Source: Umezawaea endophytica (GTDB taxonomy: Bacteria; Actinomycetota; Actinomycetes; Mycobacteriales; Pseudonocardiaceae). From it: DNA of 64,000 nt. Where the stretch lies: the NCBI RefSeq assembly GCF_025061645.1, contig NZ_JANYMP010000010.1, positions 96,092 through 160,091 on the forward strand. The letters run 5' to 3'. The notes under the pieces were generated by a model. That model saw only the letters and a list, made by a program, of their open reading frames with translations. It did no database searches and was not told the origin of the DNA. A program made the translations under genes and the position numbers. Positions within the stretch are counted from its first letter, which is position 1. Each line of letters opens with the position of its first letter. Of the stretch, positions 42,900 to 52,006 are shown piece after piece.

Positions 42900-45326
42900 G
42901 TGGACATCCGGGAAGACCCGGCGGACGGGCGGGTCGCGCGGGTCTCGGAGGCGTCGGCGCTGCGCAGGATGGCCGCGACGGTAGAACGGCTGTCGGCCGA
43001 ACTCCGCCGCACCCGCGCCGCCGCCGACGGGCGCGCGGTCGTCGAACTGGCCAGGGGAGTGCTCGTGGAACGCCTCCGCTGCGGCCCGGCGCAGGCGGCC
43101 CGGCAGCTCGCCGCGCTCGCCGAGCGGGCGGGGGTGGCGGAACTGGAACTGGCCGCGGACATCGTGGGTCGAGCGGCACAGGACCGACTCGCCGACGCCG
43201 CCGGGGACGGGCGCGGGGACGGTGCCGAACGCCGTCCCGACACCGCCGGGGCGGCAGCGGGTGAGGGGCGGCGGGTCGTCGGCGGCGATGGTCGTGTTGC
43301 GTCAGCGGGGGAGGAGACGTGGTCCGCCTCGGTGCGGTTGCGGGTGGCGGAGAGTGCTGTGCTCGGGGCGGGGGACTGTCAGGCTGTGGCCGAGGCGGTG
43401 TTGGGGCATGCGCTCGGGCCGTTGGGTGCTGTCGCGGTGGCGGTCTGGGCGGTTGGCGCGGATTCCTCGCTGTCGTTGGCGGGTGCGGCGGGGTTCGCGG
43501 TCGGGGAGGCCGGGCGGTGGCGGTACGTGCCGCCGGGGGTGCCCACCGCGGCTCGGCGGGCGCTCACCGAGCGGGGCACCGTGCGGATCGAGGACCTCGC
43601 CGGGGCGGGGCTGGTGTCGATCGGCGACCGGCACCTGCCCGGCGGTCGGGTGGTGGCGCTCGCCGCCGCGGGTGGGCGGGTGCTCGGCGTGCTGGAGATC
43701 TGCTGGCCCGGTCCGCCGCCGCGACGGCCGCCGTCGGTCGTCCGCCAGGTCGAGGCGCTGGCGGAGCTGTGTGCCCACGCGGTGGAGAGCGACGCCCTCG
43801 CCGGACCGGCTCCGCACGGGCCGTCGCTCGTGGAGCTGGTGGACCTCGCCGACGGGCTCCTCGACCCGGCGCTGGTGCTGCTCCCGGAGACGGCAGGGGA
43901 CGGCCGGGTCGTCGACTTCCGCCTGCACCACCTCAACGCCCACTTCAAGGACCTGGCGGGCCGGTCGCGGGCGTCCCTCACCGGGGCGCGGCTGCTGGAG
44001 GCGTACCCGCTCGCCGCGACCGGGGGAGGGCTGTTCGACGCGGTCGAGCGCGTCCACGCGACCGGTGAGCCGTTCCGGGCGGAACGGATGGCGCTCACCG
44101 TCCAGGTCGACGACGTCCCGCTGACCGTGACCGCGAGCGCGGGCCTCAGCAGGCACGGCGACCGCGTCCTGCTCGTCTGGCGCCCGCTGGACGAGACCGC
44201 GCTGCTCGCCGACCTGTTGCAGCACGCGCAGCGGCTCGGCCGCATCGGCGGGTTCGAGGAGGACGTGACGAAGGGCCTGGTGACCTGGAACAGCTCGCTG
44301 TACGCGCTGCACGGGCTCGCCACGCCCGTTCCGCTGGCCGAGCTGCCCGCCCACGCCCACCCGGACGACGCCGCCGCGCTGCACGGGTTCCTGCGGACCG
44401 TCCTGCACCACCGCAAGCCCGCGTCGACCGCGTTCCGCCTGCGCCGCCCGGACGAGATCACCCGCCACATCCGGGTCATCGCCGAACCGGTGCTCGACCC
44501 GGACGGACGGCTGGTGGCCGTGCGCGGCGCCTACCAGGACGCCTCCGCGCAGCACTGGACCGAGGTCGCGCTGTCGGCCACCCGCGACCAGCTCGCCCAC
44601 TCCGAGCGGCTCGCGGCCGAGCAGAACCGGCTGGCGCTGCAACTCCAGCAGGCCATCATGCCGCCCGCCCAGCGGACGGTCGACGCGTTCGACCTGCGCA
44701 TCTCCGTCCGCTACCGCCCGGCCGAGATCGAGCACCTGGTCGGCGGCGACTGGTACGACGCCGCCGTCCTGCCGTCCGAACGGGTCCTCGTGTCCGTCGG
44801 CGACATCACCGGTCACGGCATCAAGAGCGCGACGGGGATGGTGGTGCTGCGCAACGCGCTGCGCGGTCTCGCCGCGACCGGCGCCGGGCCCGGCCAACTG
44901 CTGACGTGGCTCAACCTCGTCGCCCACCACCTGGCCGACCACCTCTTCGCCACGGCCGTCTGCGGTCTGTACGACCCGGACACGAGGGTGCTGCGGTGGG
45001 CGCGGGCGGGGCACCTGCCGCCGGTGCTCGTCCGCGGCGGGCGGGCAAGCACCTTGCCGATGCTCCGCGGGGTGATGCTCGGCGCGCTCGCGGAGGCCGA
45101 GTACGAGGAGGGGCGGGTCGAGCTGCGGCCGGGGGACACCCTGCTGCTGTACACCGACGGGCTGGTCGAACGCCGGAACGTCGACCTCGACGACTGCGTC
45201 CGGTGGCTGGTCACGGCGTCCGAGGCCTTCACCGGCTCGTTGGAGCGGCGCTTGGACGACCTGCTCGCCCGCAGCGAGTCCGACACCGACGACGACGCCT
45301 GCATCGTCGGCCTCCACCTCGGCTGA
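42900..45326 (+). CDS. ANTAR-GAF-PAS-SpoIIE serine phosphatase
   Basis: An 808-residue PP2C-type phosphatase of the partner-switch class. Residues 15-100 resemble an ANTAR domain (RAVVELARGVLVERLRCGPA, QAARQLAALAE), 150-290 a GAF domain, 310-560 two PAS-like domains (second with WNSSLYALHG and HAHPDDAAALHGF), and 590-808 the SpoIIE catalytic domain (GGDWYDAAVL, VSVGDITGHGIKSA, LLLYTDGLVERR, DDDACIVGLHLG) with the metal-binding Asp residues. Expected to dephosphorylate an anti-sigma factor antagonist. GTG 42900 lies 22 bases after the hybrid kinase. The RsbW-like HATPase at 45777-46262 is a candidate functional neighbour. Confidence 0.9.
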   Translation: MDIREDPADGRVARVSEASALRRMAATVERLSAELRRTRAAADGRAVVELARGVLVERLRCGPAQAARQLAALAERAGVAELELAADIVGRAAQDRLADAAGDGRGDGAERRPDTAGAAAGEGRRVVGGDGRVASAGEETWSASVRLRVAESAVLGAGDCQAVAEAVLGHALGPLGAVAVAVWAVGADSSLSLAGAAGFAVGEAGRWRYVPPGVPTAARRALTERGTVRIEDLAGAGLVSIGDRHLPGGRVVALAAAGGRVLGVLEICWPGPPPRRPPSVVRQVEALAELCAHAVESDALAGPAPHGPSLVELVDLADGLLDPALVLLPETAGDGRVVDFRLHHLNAHFKDLAGRSRASLTGARLLEAYPLAATGGGLFDAVERVHATGEPFRAERMALTVQVDDVPLTVTASAGLSRHGDRVLLVWRPLDETALLADLLQHAQRLGRIGGFEEDVTKGLVTWNSSLYALHGLATPVPLAELPAHAHPDDAAALHGFLRTVLHHRKPASTAFRLRRPDEITRHIRVIAEPVLDPDGRLVAVRGAYQDASAQHWTEVALSATRDQLAHSERLAAEQNRLALQLQQAIMPPAQRTVDAFDLRISVRYRPAEIEHLVGGDWYDAAVLPSERVLVSVGDITGHGIKSATGMVVLRNALRGLAATGAGPGQLLTWLNLVAHHLADHLFATAVCGLYDPDTRVLRWARAGHLPPVLVRGGRASTLPMLRGVMLGALAEAEYEEGRVELRPGDTLLLYTDGLVERRNVDLDDCVRWLVTASEAFTGSLERRLDDLLARSESDTDDDACIVGLHLG

Positions 45327-45357
45327 GCACGGGAGGCGTGCGCTCGGGCAAAAAAAT

Positions 45358-45370
45358 TGACCAGTGGTCA
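45358..45370. promoter_or_regulatory. 13-base palindrome upstream of the DUF1905 gene
   Basis: TGACCAGTGGTCA, a perfect palindrome around one G, lies in a short AT-rich stretch (A7 just before it) 115 bases before GTG 45485. It overlaps TTGACC, a possible -35. Likely an operator; the binding protein is unknown. Confidence 0.45.
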
Positions 45371-45484
45371 CAATTGCTTCAGTGTCAACCAAAAACAGTC
45401 CTCCGGGAACAAACGGGAACCCGCAGGCCACGACGAGTCCTGTCGGTACTGTCGTGGGCCTTGGTCCGCTGAGGAGGGTGACCG

Positions 45485-45772
45485 GTGGAGTTCGAGTTCG
45501 ACGGCGAGCTGTGGTTCTGGCGGGGTCCCGCGCCCTGGTACTTCATCACCGTGCCGGAGGAGGACTGCGCGCTCATCCAGGCCGAGTCGTCGGCCGTGAG
45601 CTACGGCTGGGGCATGATCCCGGTCGCCGCCCGGATCGGGGACAGCGAGTGGACGACGTCGCTGTTCCCCAAGGACGGTCGCTACGTCGTGCCGGTGAAG
45701 GCCGCGGTGCGCCGCGCCGAGGGGCTGGAGGAGGGCGACACCCCGACGGTGACGCTGACCGTCCACGTGTGA
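45485..45772 (+). CDS. DUF1905 domain protein
   Basis: A 95-residue small beta-barrel protein of the DUF1905 family: FEFDGELWFWRGPAPWYFIT, GMIPVAARIGDSEWTTSLFP and GRYVVPVKAAVRRAEGLEEG-type segments are diagnostic. Function is unknown. GTG 45485 follows GAGGAGGGTGACC. It ends four bases from the convergent HATPase gene. Confidence 0.9.
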   Translation: MEFEFDGELWFWRGPAPWYFITVPEEDCALIQAESSAVSYGWGMIPVAARIGDSEWTTSLFPKDGRYVVPVKAAVRRAEGLEEGDTPTVTLTVHV

Positions 45773-45776
45773 CGCG

Positions 45777-46262
45777 TCAGCACGCGGGGTGCCCGCTGAG
45801 CACGCCCCACATGGTCTTGCCGTCGACGGTGGGGCGGAAGCCCCACTCCCGGCACACCTGGTGGACGAGCAGGAGTCCGTGGCGGTGGCGTTCGCCGGGA
45901 GCGGCGACGTGGAGGACCGGTTCGGTCGGGTCGCCGTCGGTGACCTCGACGCGCACGGCGCACCCCTCGCGGTTGACCCGCAGCCGGTGCGGGGCCGCGG
46001 TGTGGCGGTAGGCGTTCTCGACCAGTTCCCCGACCACCAGCAGCACGTCGCCGAGCACGTCGGGGTGGACGGCGTCCGCCAGGTGCCGCCGCACCCCCGC
46101 GCGGACCGAGCGCAGGTCGGGGCGGGCGCGGAGGTCGTTCTCCCAGGGCAGGACCACGAGGGCGAGGACGTCCTGGGCCTCGGCGACCAGCCGGGCCACG
46201 GCCTGGCTCAGCGAGCCGGTCACCAGTGGCTCCGGCGCGCCGTCGGGCTCGGAGAGGTCCAT
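45777..46262 (-). CDS. RsbW-like ATP-binding (anti-sigma-type) protein
   Basis: A 161-residue single HATPase_c domain protein. The N box is LLVVGELVENAYRHT, G1-like VEVTDGDPTEP, and GHGLLLVHQVCREWGFRP is the G2/lid. Such proteins bind sigma factors or phosphorylate anti-anti-sigma partners. It lacks any transmembrane part. With the SpoIIE phosphatase nearby it may form part of a partner switch; no STAS-domain antagonist is in the window. ATG 46262. Confidence 0.88.
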   Translation of the reverse strand: MDLSEPDGAPEPLVTGSLSQAVARLVAEAQDVLALVVLPWENDLRARPDLRSVRAGVRRHLADAVHPDVLGDVLLVVGELVENAYRHTAAPHRLRVNREGCAVRVEVTDGDPTEPVLHVAAPGERHRHGLLLVHQVCREWGFRPTVDGKTMWGVLSGHPAC

Positions 46263-46320
46263 CCCGTTGGTTCGTCGGGAGTGGTGCCCTCGGTTCGGTT
46301 TTTTCCGGACCGGTTTCGGG

Positions 46321-47790
46321 TCAGCGGTGCGACCAGCGCTGGTTGGTGCCTCCGGCGCAGGTCCAGAGGACGACGGGGGTGCCGTAGTCGGTGCCGGAGG
46401 CGAGGACGTCGAGGCACAGCCCGGACTGCTTGCCGGTGATCGACCGGTCCGCGTTGAGGGCCCACTTCTGGTTGGCGCCGCCGTTGCAGTCGTGGATGTC
46501 GACGCTCGTGCCCGGCTCGGTGCCCGCCAGTCGGGCGTCCAGGCACTTGGCGCCGTTGTAGACCCGCAGTTCGCCCGCGGCGGTGGGGGTCCAGAGCTGG
46601 TTGTCCCCGCCGTTGCAGTCGAAGATGGTGACCGCGGTGCCGTTCTCGGTCGCCTTGCCCGGCACGTCGAGGCACTTGCCGGACGACTCCACGACGAGCG
46701 GCGCGGTGACGGGCGGTTTGGCGGAGGTGGACTTCGGCGGAGCGCTGGACGAGCTGCTCGGTGGTGGGGTCGAGGCTTCGGAGCGCTTGGCGACGTTGGC
46801 GTAGTAGAACGCGCCCGAGACGACCGCGATCAGCACCACCAGTGCGACGGCGAGGCCCGCGGCGGCTCGGCGCCTGCTGCGCTGTTCGTGCGAGGGGGAG
46901 CGGGGCGGCAGGGTGAAGGACGAGGTGAGCTGGTCCCGCAGGTCCACCACGAGGGTCGGGGTGGGTGCGGTGCTCCTGGCGAGGACGTCGAGGGCTTCGG
47001 CGGCCTCGGCCATCGTGGGTCTGGCGCGGGGGTCCAGGTCGAGCAGCCTGGCGAGCAGCGGGGTCAGCGCCCCGGCGCGTTCCGGCGGCCGGATGGTGCC
47101 CGCGGCGGCGCGGTAGAGCTGGGCGATCGAGTTGTCGGTGATGCCGAACGGCGGCACGCCCTCGACGGCGTTGTAGAGCGTGGCGCCGAGGGAGAAGACG
47201 TCGGACGGGTAGCCCGCTTCCTGGCCCCTGGCGACCTCGGGGGCGAAGAACGCCGGGGTGCCCGCGTAGTGGCCGGTGGCGGTCGCCGTGGTGTCGTCGA
47301 GCGCGCGGGAGATGCCGAAGTCGGTGATCTTCACTGTGCCCTCGGCGCCGAGCAGGACGTTGCCGGGCTTGACGTCGCGGTGCACGACGGAGGCCTTGTG
47401 GGCGGCGGCCAGCGCGTCGGCCATGTGCTTGCCGATCCGCACGGCGTCGCCGACCGGGAGGGGGCCGCGTTCCGCGAGGATCGCCGCGAGGCTCTGGGAC
47501 GGCAGGTACTCCATGATCAGCCACGGTTGGCCGTCCTGCTCGACGACGTCGTGGACGGTGATGGCGTTGGGGTGGTGGAGTCGCGCGGCGATGCGCGCTT
47601 CGCGCTGGGCGCGCCGCCTGGCCTGCTGGACCGCTTGGGCGTCGAAGTGGGACGGCAGCAGGAGTTCCTTGACGGCCACGACGCGTTCGAGCTTCAGGTC
47701 GCCCGCGCGCCACACCACTCCCATGGCGCCCGCGCCGATCTGGTCGCGCAGCTCGTAACGGCCGGCGATCAGCCGGTTCTGCTGGCTCAC
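46321..47790 (-). CDS. Ser/Thr protein kinase with extracellular ricin-type lectin domain
   Basis: A 489-residue membrane kinase. Residues 10-265 are the Hanks-type kinase: [11 protein letters not shown] (P loop), VAVKEL (Lys), [14 protein letters not shown] (catalytic Asp), [10 protein letters not shown] (DFG), [11 protein letters not shown] single membrane helix is at residues 310-335 ([20 protein letters not shown]). Outside, after a Ser/Pro linker, residues 365-489 form a ricin B-type beta-trefoil with three repeats ending in QLW, QKW, QRW ([46 protein letters not shown]). It probably senses a carbohydrate or wall fragment and phosphorylates cytosolic targets. Start ATG/GTG at 47790. Confidence 0.93.
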   Translation of the reverse strand: MSQQNRLIAGRYELRDQIGAGAMGVVWRAGDLKLERVVAVKELLLPSHFDAQAVQQARRRAQREARIAARLHHPNAITVHDVVEQDGQPWLIMEYLPSQSLAAILAERGPLPVGDAVRIGKHMADALAAAHKASVVHRDVKPGNVLLGAEGTVKITDFGISRALDDTTATATGHYAGTPAFFAPEVARGQEAGYPSDVFSLGATLYNAVEGVPPFGITDNSIAQLYRAAAGTIRPPERAGALTPLLARLLDLDPRARPTMAEAAEALDVLARSTAPTPTLVVDLRDQLTSSFTLPPRSPSHEQRSRRRAAAGLAVALVVLIAVVSGAFYYANVAKRSEASTPPPSSSSSAPPKSTSAKPPVTAPLVVESSGKCLDVPGKATENGTAVTIFDCNGGDNQLWTPTAAGELRVYNGAKCLDARLAGTEPGTSVDIHDCNGGANQKWALNADRSITGKQSGLCLDVLASGTDYGTPVVLWTCAGGTNQRWSHR

Positions 47791-47964
47791 GTGCGACTCC
47801 TGGTCTGGCGGGCTCTGGCGGTGCGGCGATGGTAGTGGAGCGCGGTGGGGGTGGGATGGCGTGGTGAGGGCGGTGGGGGTGGAGGTTGGCGAAAAGATGT
47901 CCGCGGAACGGGTGCCCGGCGCTGTTCGGGTGGGATCTCGTTGTCCGCCAACGGGTTCGCGCCG

Positions 47965-48474
47965 CTACTCCGGGCGGGGTTTGGTCCGGGAGCGGGGTTT
48001 GGCCGACCGCGGTGGGGCGGCGCGCATGTGGTCGCGGACGCGGGTGAGGACGGAGCCGAGGGTGCCGAGGTCGTGGCGGGACAGCGGGTCGAACAGGAGT
48101 TGCCGCACCACGTCGACGTGGCCGGGCAGGACGCGCGCCACCACGGCGCGGCCCGCTCCGGTGATCGTGACGGTGGTGCTGCGCTCGTCGTCGGTCGACG
48201 GCTGCCGGGTGATCAGGCCTGCCTTGTCGAGCAGGCCCGCCTGGTAGGTCAGTCCGCTGCGGCTGTAGACGACGTCGTCGGCCAGGTCGGTCATCCGCCT
48301 GCTGCCCCGTGGGGCGTCGGCGAGCCTCGCGAGGAGCTGGAACTGCACCCAGCTCAGGTCGCCGGAGGCGCGGAGCTGTTGTTCCACGGCGTGCTGGAGG
48401 AGGCTGCCGACCTCCATGAGCGCGAAGTAGGCGCCGAGCTGTTCGCCGTCCAGCGGTGGTGCGTCGTCCGTCAC
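47965..48474 (-). CDS. MarR-family transcriptional regulator
   Basis: A 169-residue winged-helix repressor: WVQFQLLARLADAPRGSRRM, LADDVVYSRSGLTYQAGLLD (recognition helix) and the wing LITRQPSTDDERSTTVTIT. Basic C-terminal tail. GTG 48474. An imperfect 16-base inverted repeat at 48489-48504 lies just upstream and fits autoregulation. Confidence 0.9.
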   Translation of the reverse strand: MTDDAPPLDGEQLGAYFALMEVGSLLQHAVEQQLRASGDLSWVQFQLLARLADAPRGSRRMTDLADDVVYSRSGLTYQAGLLDKAGLITRQPSTDDERSTTVTITGAGRAVVARVLPGHVDVVRQLLFDPLSRHDLGTLGSVLTRVRDHMRAAPPRSAKPRSRTKPRPE

Positions 48475-48488
48475 GGCCTCATCCTACT

Positions 48489-48504
48489 GCTTCGAATTCG
48501 TAGC
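48489..48504 (-). promoter_or_regulatory. Candidate MarR operator
   Basis: GCTTCGAATTCGTAGC, an inverted repeat with one mismatched pair, lies 15 bases before the MarR start, close to TAGGAT (a possible -10) on the - strand. Confidence 0.5.
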
Positions 48505-48519
48505 GTGACGTGGTCGGGC

Positions 48520-48553
48520 GACCTCGCCCGCCGCGTACCCGGCGGGCGAGGTC
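48520..48553. terminator. Hairpin terminator of the GH128 gene
   Basis: GACCTCGCCCGCCG (48520-48533) pairs perfectly with 48540-48553 across a six-base loop, starting 11 bases after the GH128 stop on the - strand. Confidence 0.75.
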
Positions 48554-48564
48554 GTCGGACCGGC

Positions 48565-49380
48565 TCAGCCCACCGAGCGGTAGGCGACGCCCGTGGCGTT
48601 GGGCGTGGTGCCGGTGTACAGACCGGTGCGGTGCGTGCTGGTGGACAGGGTGAACCACGAGTAGCGCTCCACGAACGACAGTCCCTGGAGCATCAGGGCG
48701 GAGTTCTTCGCGAACGCGGCCTGCTGGTCGGACGACGGGTAGCGCGGCGTGCTGGTGGTGAAGTCGATCAGCGCGTACTCGGTGAGCCAGATCGGCTTGC
48801 GGTAGCGGTTGTACACGGCCTGGAGGTAGCCCTTGAGGTGGTCGACTGCCGCGGCGGAGAAGTCGCTGCCGTACCAGTGCAGGGGGATGAAGTCGACGCG
48901 GTAGCCGCGGGAGGAGGCTCCGCTCATGAACCGGTCGAGCCAGCCGCCCGGCGTGTCGCCGCCGAACGCCACGGCGGGCGCGCTCAGCCGCAGCCCGGTG
49001 CCCTGGAGCTGGGGCCAGAGCTGGAGCGCCTGGTCGACGGACATGTTGGCCTGGCCCGCCATGTCCGGCTCGTTGAAGGCGAGCAGGCTGGTGCCCAGTG
49101 ACTTCGCCTGGTTGAGCTGGGTCGGGTTGACCGCGCCGGAACCCCAGATCATCGGCACGAACTCGCTGCTCGACGGGTTGTTGATGCCCTGCTTGTCCGA
49201 CGCCCAGGTGTAGAACCACCCGGCGCCCACGTCGCTGAGCGCGGTCGTGACACCGGAGAAGTTGGCGGCGCTCACCCCTTTCTTCTTCACGGCGGGCACG
49301 GACGACGCCGGTGAGGGCACCAGGGTGAGCGCGGCGAGCAGGGCCAGCAGAATTGACAGCGACCGGTGTGCGGAGCGCAT
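48565..49380 (-). CDS. Secreted glycoside hydrolase family 128 (beta-1,3-glucanase-like)
   Basis: A 271-residue exported TIM-barrel enzyme. ATG 49380 follows GGAAGGGACG; the signal peptide runs to about residue 28 (LSILLALLAALTLVPSPASS). Family features: WFYTWAS near the N-terminus, FVPMIWG, SLLAFNEPDMAGQANMS (acid/base Glu in NEP), VDFIPLHWYG and PIWLTEYALIDF (nucleophile Glu in TEY). GH128 enzymes hydrolyse beta-1,3-glucans, such as fungal walls. It has its own hairpin terminator. Divergent from an AraC regulator, a plausible control pair. Confidence 0.9.
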   Translation of the reverse strand: MRSAHRSLSILLALLAALTLVPSPASSVPAVKKKGVSAANFSGVTTALSDVGAGWFYTWASDKQGINNPSSSEFVPMIWGSGAVNPTQLNQAKSLGTSLLAFNEPDMAGQANMSVDQALQLWPQLQGTGLRLSAPAVAFGGDTPGGWLDRFMSGASSRGYRVDFIPLHWYGSDFSAAAVDHLKGYLQAVYNRYRKPIWLTEYALIDFTTSTPRYPSSDQQAAFAKNSALMLQGLSFVERYSWFTLSTSTHRTGLYTGTTPNATGVAYRSVG

Positions 49381-49506
49381 GCGGGACGTCCCTTCCACGA
49401 CAGCGCGGCGGCGGGCCGGGGCTGATCACATCGTGCCGCAGTGGACGGCCCCGTGTCGTCCCGCGCCGGGGATGGCACGCTGGTGGTGTCCACGTGGAGG
49501 GTGCCC

Positions 49507-50505
49507 GTGTCCGGAGTCGCGATCCAGTTCGTCCGTCCCGCCCTGGCCGCGGGTGGTGCCGACGTCCGCCGGGTGCTGCGCGAGGTCGGCGTCGACGCCG
49601 GGGCGTCGCGGGTGGACTGCGACCGGGTGGTCGAGCTGGTGCGGTCGCTGTGGCGGCTCACCGGTGACGAGCTGCTCGGCCTCGGGCCGCGGCCGGTCCC
49701 GCTCGGCACCGTCCGGCTGATCGCGCTGGCGGTGGTGCACGCGCCGGACCTGCGCACGGCGCTGGGCCGCGTGGTCGAGTTCGCCGCGCTGACCACCGGG
49801 TACACGCGCGGCAGGCTGGTGGTGGACGGCGGGGTCTGCCGGGTGGAGTTCGCCTCGGACCCGGACGTGGTGGACGAACCGCTGGCGCTGGAGGCGGTCC
49901 TCGCCTTCGCGCACCGGTTCGCCGGGTGGCTGGTGGGGCGGCGGATCGTCCTGACCGGACTCGCGTTCCCGTTCGCCGAACCCGAGCACAGCGCCGAGTA
50001 CGAGGACGTCTTCGGGGTGGCCGCGGGGTTCCACGCGCCCGCGGCGTCGCTGAGCTTCGACGCCGCCCACCTCACCGCGCCGGTCGTGCGGGACGAGGCG
50101 GCGCTGGAGGTGTTCCTCCGGGAGGCGCCGGTGGACGTGATCATGCTCCGCGACCACGGCACCACGACCGCCGACCGCGTGCGCCGGATCGTCGAGCAGG
50201 ACCCCGGCGGCCGGGTCGACGCCGTGGCCGCCCGGCTCGCGTTCAGCGCCCAGCACCTGCGCAGGCTCCTGCGCCGGGAGGGCACGTCGTTCCAGGAGAT
50301 CCGCGAGGACGTCCTGCGCGGCATCGCGGTCGCCGGTCTGGAACGCGGCCGGGAGTCCGTCGACGACCTGTCCCGGCGGCTGGGGTTCTCCGAGCCCAGC
50401 GCGTTCCGCCGCGCGTTCGCCCGGTGGGTCGGCAGTCCACCGGGCGAGTACCGCGCGCGGCACGCGCTCAGGTCCGGGGGCGGCGCACCCCGATCGCGGT
50501 CATGA
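49507..50505 (+). CDS. AraC-family regulator (OruR/ArgR-like N-terminal domain)
   Basis: A 332-residue activator. Residues 1-200 match the arabinose-binding-like domain of OruR-type AraC proteins (VRPALAAGGADVRRVLREVG; FAEPEHSAEYEDVFG; LSFDAAHLTAPV); residues 235-325 are the two helix-turn-helix units (VAARLAFSAQHLRRLLRREG, SRRLGFSEPSAFRRAFARWV). GTG 49507 has GGAGG six bases upstream, better than earlier GTGs at 49483-49501. Its 3' end overlaps the convergent Lnt-like gene by 38 bases. Confidence 0.88.
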   Translation: MSGVAIQFVRPALAAGGADVRRVLREVGVDAGASRVDCDRVVELVRSLWRLTGDELLGLGPRPVPLGTVRLIALAVVHAPDLRTALGRVVEFAALTTGYTRGRLVVDGGVCRVEFASDPDVVDEPLALEAVLAFAHRFAGWLVGRRIVLTGLAFPFAEPEHSAEYEDVFGVAAGFHAPAASLSFDAAHLTAPVVRDEAALEVFLREAPVDVIMLRDHGTTTADRVRRIVEQDPGGRVDAVAARLAFSAQHLRRLLRREGTSFQEIREDVLRGIAVAGLERGRESVDDLSRRLGFSEPSAFRRAFARWVGSPPGEYRARHALRSGGGAPRSRS

Positions 50506-51967
50506 CGACGACGGCGGCCACGCACAGCCAGGCGAACAGGTCGCCGAGCACGGCGTAGGCGGTGGTGGCCCGTTCGGTCGGCACGTCGGAGTGGACGACG
50601 TGGGTCTCGGAGCCCGCGTAGTCGTGGGCCGCGAGGACCCGGCCGCGCTGGTCGACCGCGCCGGACGTGCCGAACTCCGCCTGGCGGACGACCGAGTACC
50701 CGTTCTCCACGGCCCGCAGGCCCGCTTTCTGGCTGTGCACGGTGCCGACCTCGGCCCAGTCCCGCGCGGGCACGAGCAGGATGTCGGCGTCCACGCGGGT
50801 CAGCGCCGGGAAGTCGGCGTCGAAGCAGGTGACCGTGGCCAGCCGCCCGTAGGGCGTGTCGACCGCCGGGACGACGCCCTCACCCGCCGGGTAGCCCTCC
50901 AGTCCGGGGATGGGGTGCGACTTGTCGTAGGTCCACACCCGGCCGCCGGTCGGGTCGAACAGGTACGTGCGGTTCGCCGCGTACGGCGCGTCGGGGAGGT
51001 ACAGGTACACGGCGACCTGGAGGTAGATCCGCTCCTCCCGCGCGGTCGCGGCGGCTCGTGCGAGGAAGGCGTCCTCGTCGGCGGCGAGCACGTTCGCGGC
51101 CTGCTCGGACCAGACGACGATCTTCGCGCCCGCCCGTGCCGCCTCCCGCGTCCTGGTGAGCAGGTTCGCGGTGACCTCCTCGAACGCGGGCCGCACCTGC
51201 GCGGGATCGCGGTCCACGACGCCCTGCGGCGTGAACTCGTCGCCGATGAGGTCGCGCAGCTCACGGGTGACGGAGGTGTCCGGGCTGATCCCGGCCACCC
51301 GCACCGTGGAGCCGGGGGAGGAGGCCGCGAGCACCGCGCCGCCGCCGAGCAGCACGAGGGTGAGCACCAGCGCGTAGACGCCGACGACCCGGCGGTCCAC
51401 TCCGCGCTCCCACACGTCGTTGGCCGCGGTGGCGGCCCAGCCGATCAGGAACGCGACGCCGTACGGGCCCGTCACGCCGATCACCTGGAGCAGCGCGAGG
51501 GTTCCGTGCTGCGTCGGGGCGAGCACCCCGAACGCCGCGCCGAACGGGCTGATCACCGTCATCAGGAACTCGCAGGCGGCCAGCGCCGCCGGGAAAAGCA
51601 GCAGCCCCACCACCCGCCCGGCCCTCGGCGCGACGAGTCGGTCCAGCGCGAACGGCAGGGCCACCACGGTGCTCAGCGCGACCACGCCCACGACGGTGAT
51701 CACGGTCATCGGCACGGCCGTCTCGACCGTCCAGAACACCCCCGCCGCGACCGAGGCGAGCCACACCAGCGGCAGGGCGGTGGGACGGCTCGCGCGGGTG
51801 AACCGCAGGAGGAACACGGGGAACAGCCAGGCGGCCACGGGGACGTCGAAGCGGCCGTGCACGGCGAGGAGCCACAGCAGGGCGCCGACACCCAGCCAGG
51901 CCCACCGCCGCCGGTCGGGTGGCCGCTCCTCGGCGACCTGCCGTCGTTCGAGCTGTTCGGTGATCAT
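50468..51967 (-). CDS. Apolipoprotein N-acyltransferase-like membrane nitrilase
   Basis: A 499-residue protein with six to seven N-terminal membrane helices, an extracytoplasmic nitrilase domain and a C-terminal helix (FAWLCVAAVVVMTAIGV), the layout of Lnt. The catalytic triad is visible: Glu in KIVVWSEQAAN, Lys in WTYDKSHPIPGLE, Cys in ATVTCFDADFP. Lnt adds the third acyl chain to lipoproteins; divergent actinobacterial copies may have other acylation roles. ATG 51967 has GGAG five bases upstream. Downstream of the DJ-1-like gene by 39 bases in the same direction, so likely one operon. Confidence 0.85.
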   Translation of the reverse strand: MITEQLERRQVAEERPPDRRRWAWLGVGALLWLLAVHGRFDVPVAAWLFPVFLLRFTRASRPTALPLVWLASVAAGVFWTVETAVPMTVITVVGVVALSTVVALPFALDRLVAPRAGRVVGLLLFPAALAACEFLMTVISPFGAAFGVLAPTQHGTLALLQVIGVTGPYGVAFLIGWAATAANDVWERGVDRRVVGVYALVLTLVLLGGGAVLAASSPGSTVRVAGISPDTSVTRELRDLIGDEFTPQGVVDRDPAQVRPAFEEVTANLLTRTREAARAGAKIVVWSEQAANVLAADEDAFLARAAATAREERIYLQVAVYLYLPDAPYAANRTYLFDPTGGRVWTYDKSHPIPGLEGYPAGEGVVPAVDTPYGRLATVTCFDADFPALTRVDADILLVPARDWAEVGTVHSQKAGLRAVENGYSVVRQAEFGTSGAVDQRGRVLAAHDYAGSETHVVHSDVPTERATTAYAVLGDLFAWLCVAAVVVMTAIGVRRPRT

Positions 51968-52006
51968 CACTTCTCCGCCTTCGCGCCCGTGAACTGGGGT
52001 TTCAGG

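Noticed and set aside
39716..43243. A 1175-codon open frame on the - strand
   Set aside because: Only the last 248 codons are glycosyltransferase; the rest is antisense to the histidine kinase and phosphatase genes.
45358..45370. DasR-type (dre) operator
   Set aside because: The half-sites are in the opposite order (ACCA...TGGT instead of TGGT...ACCA).
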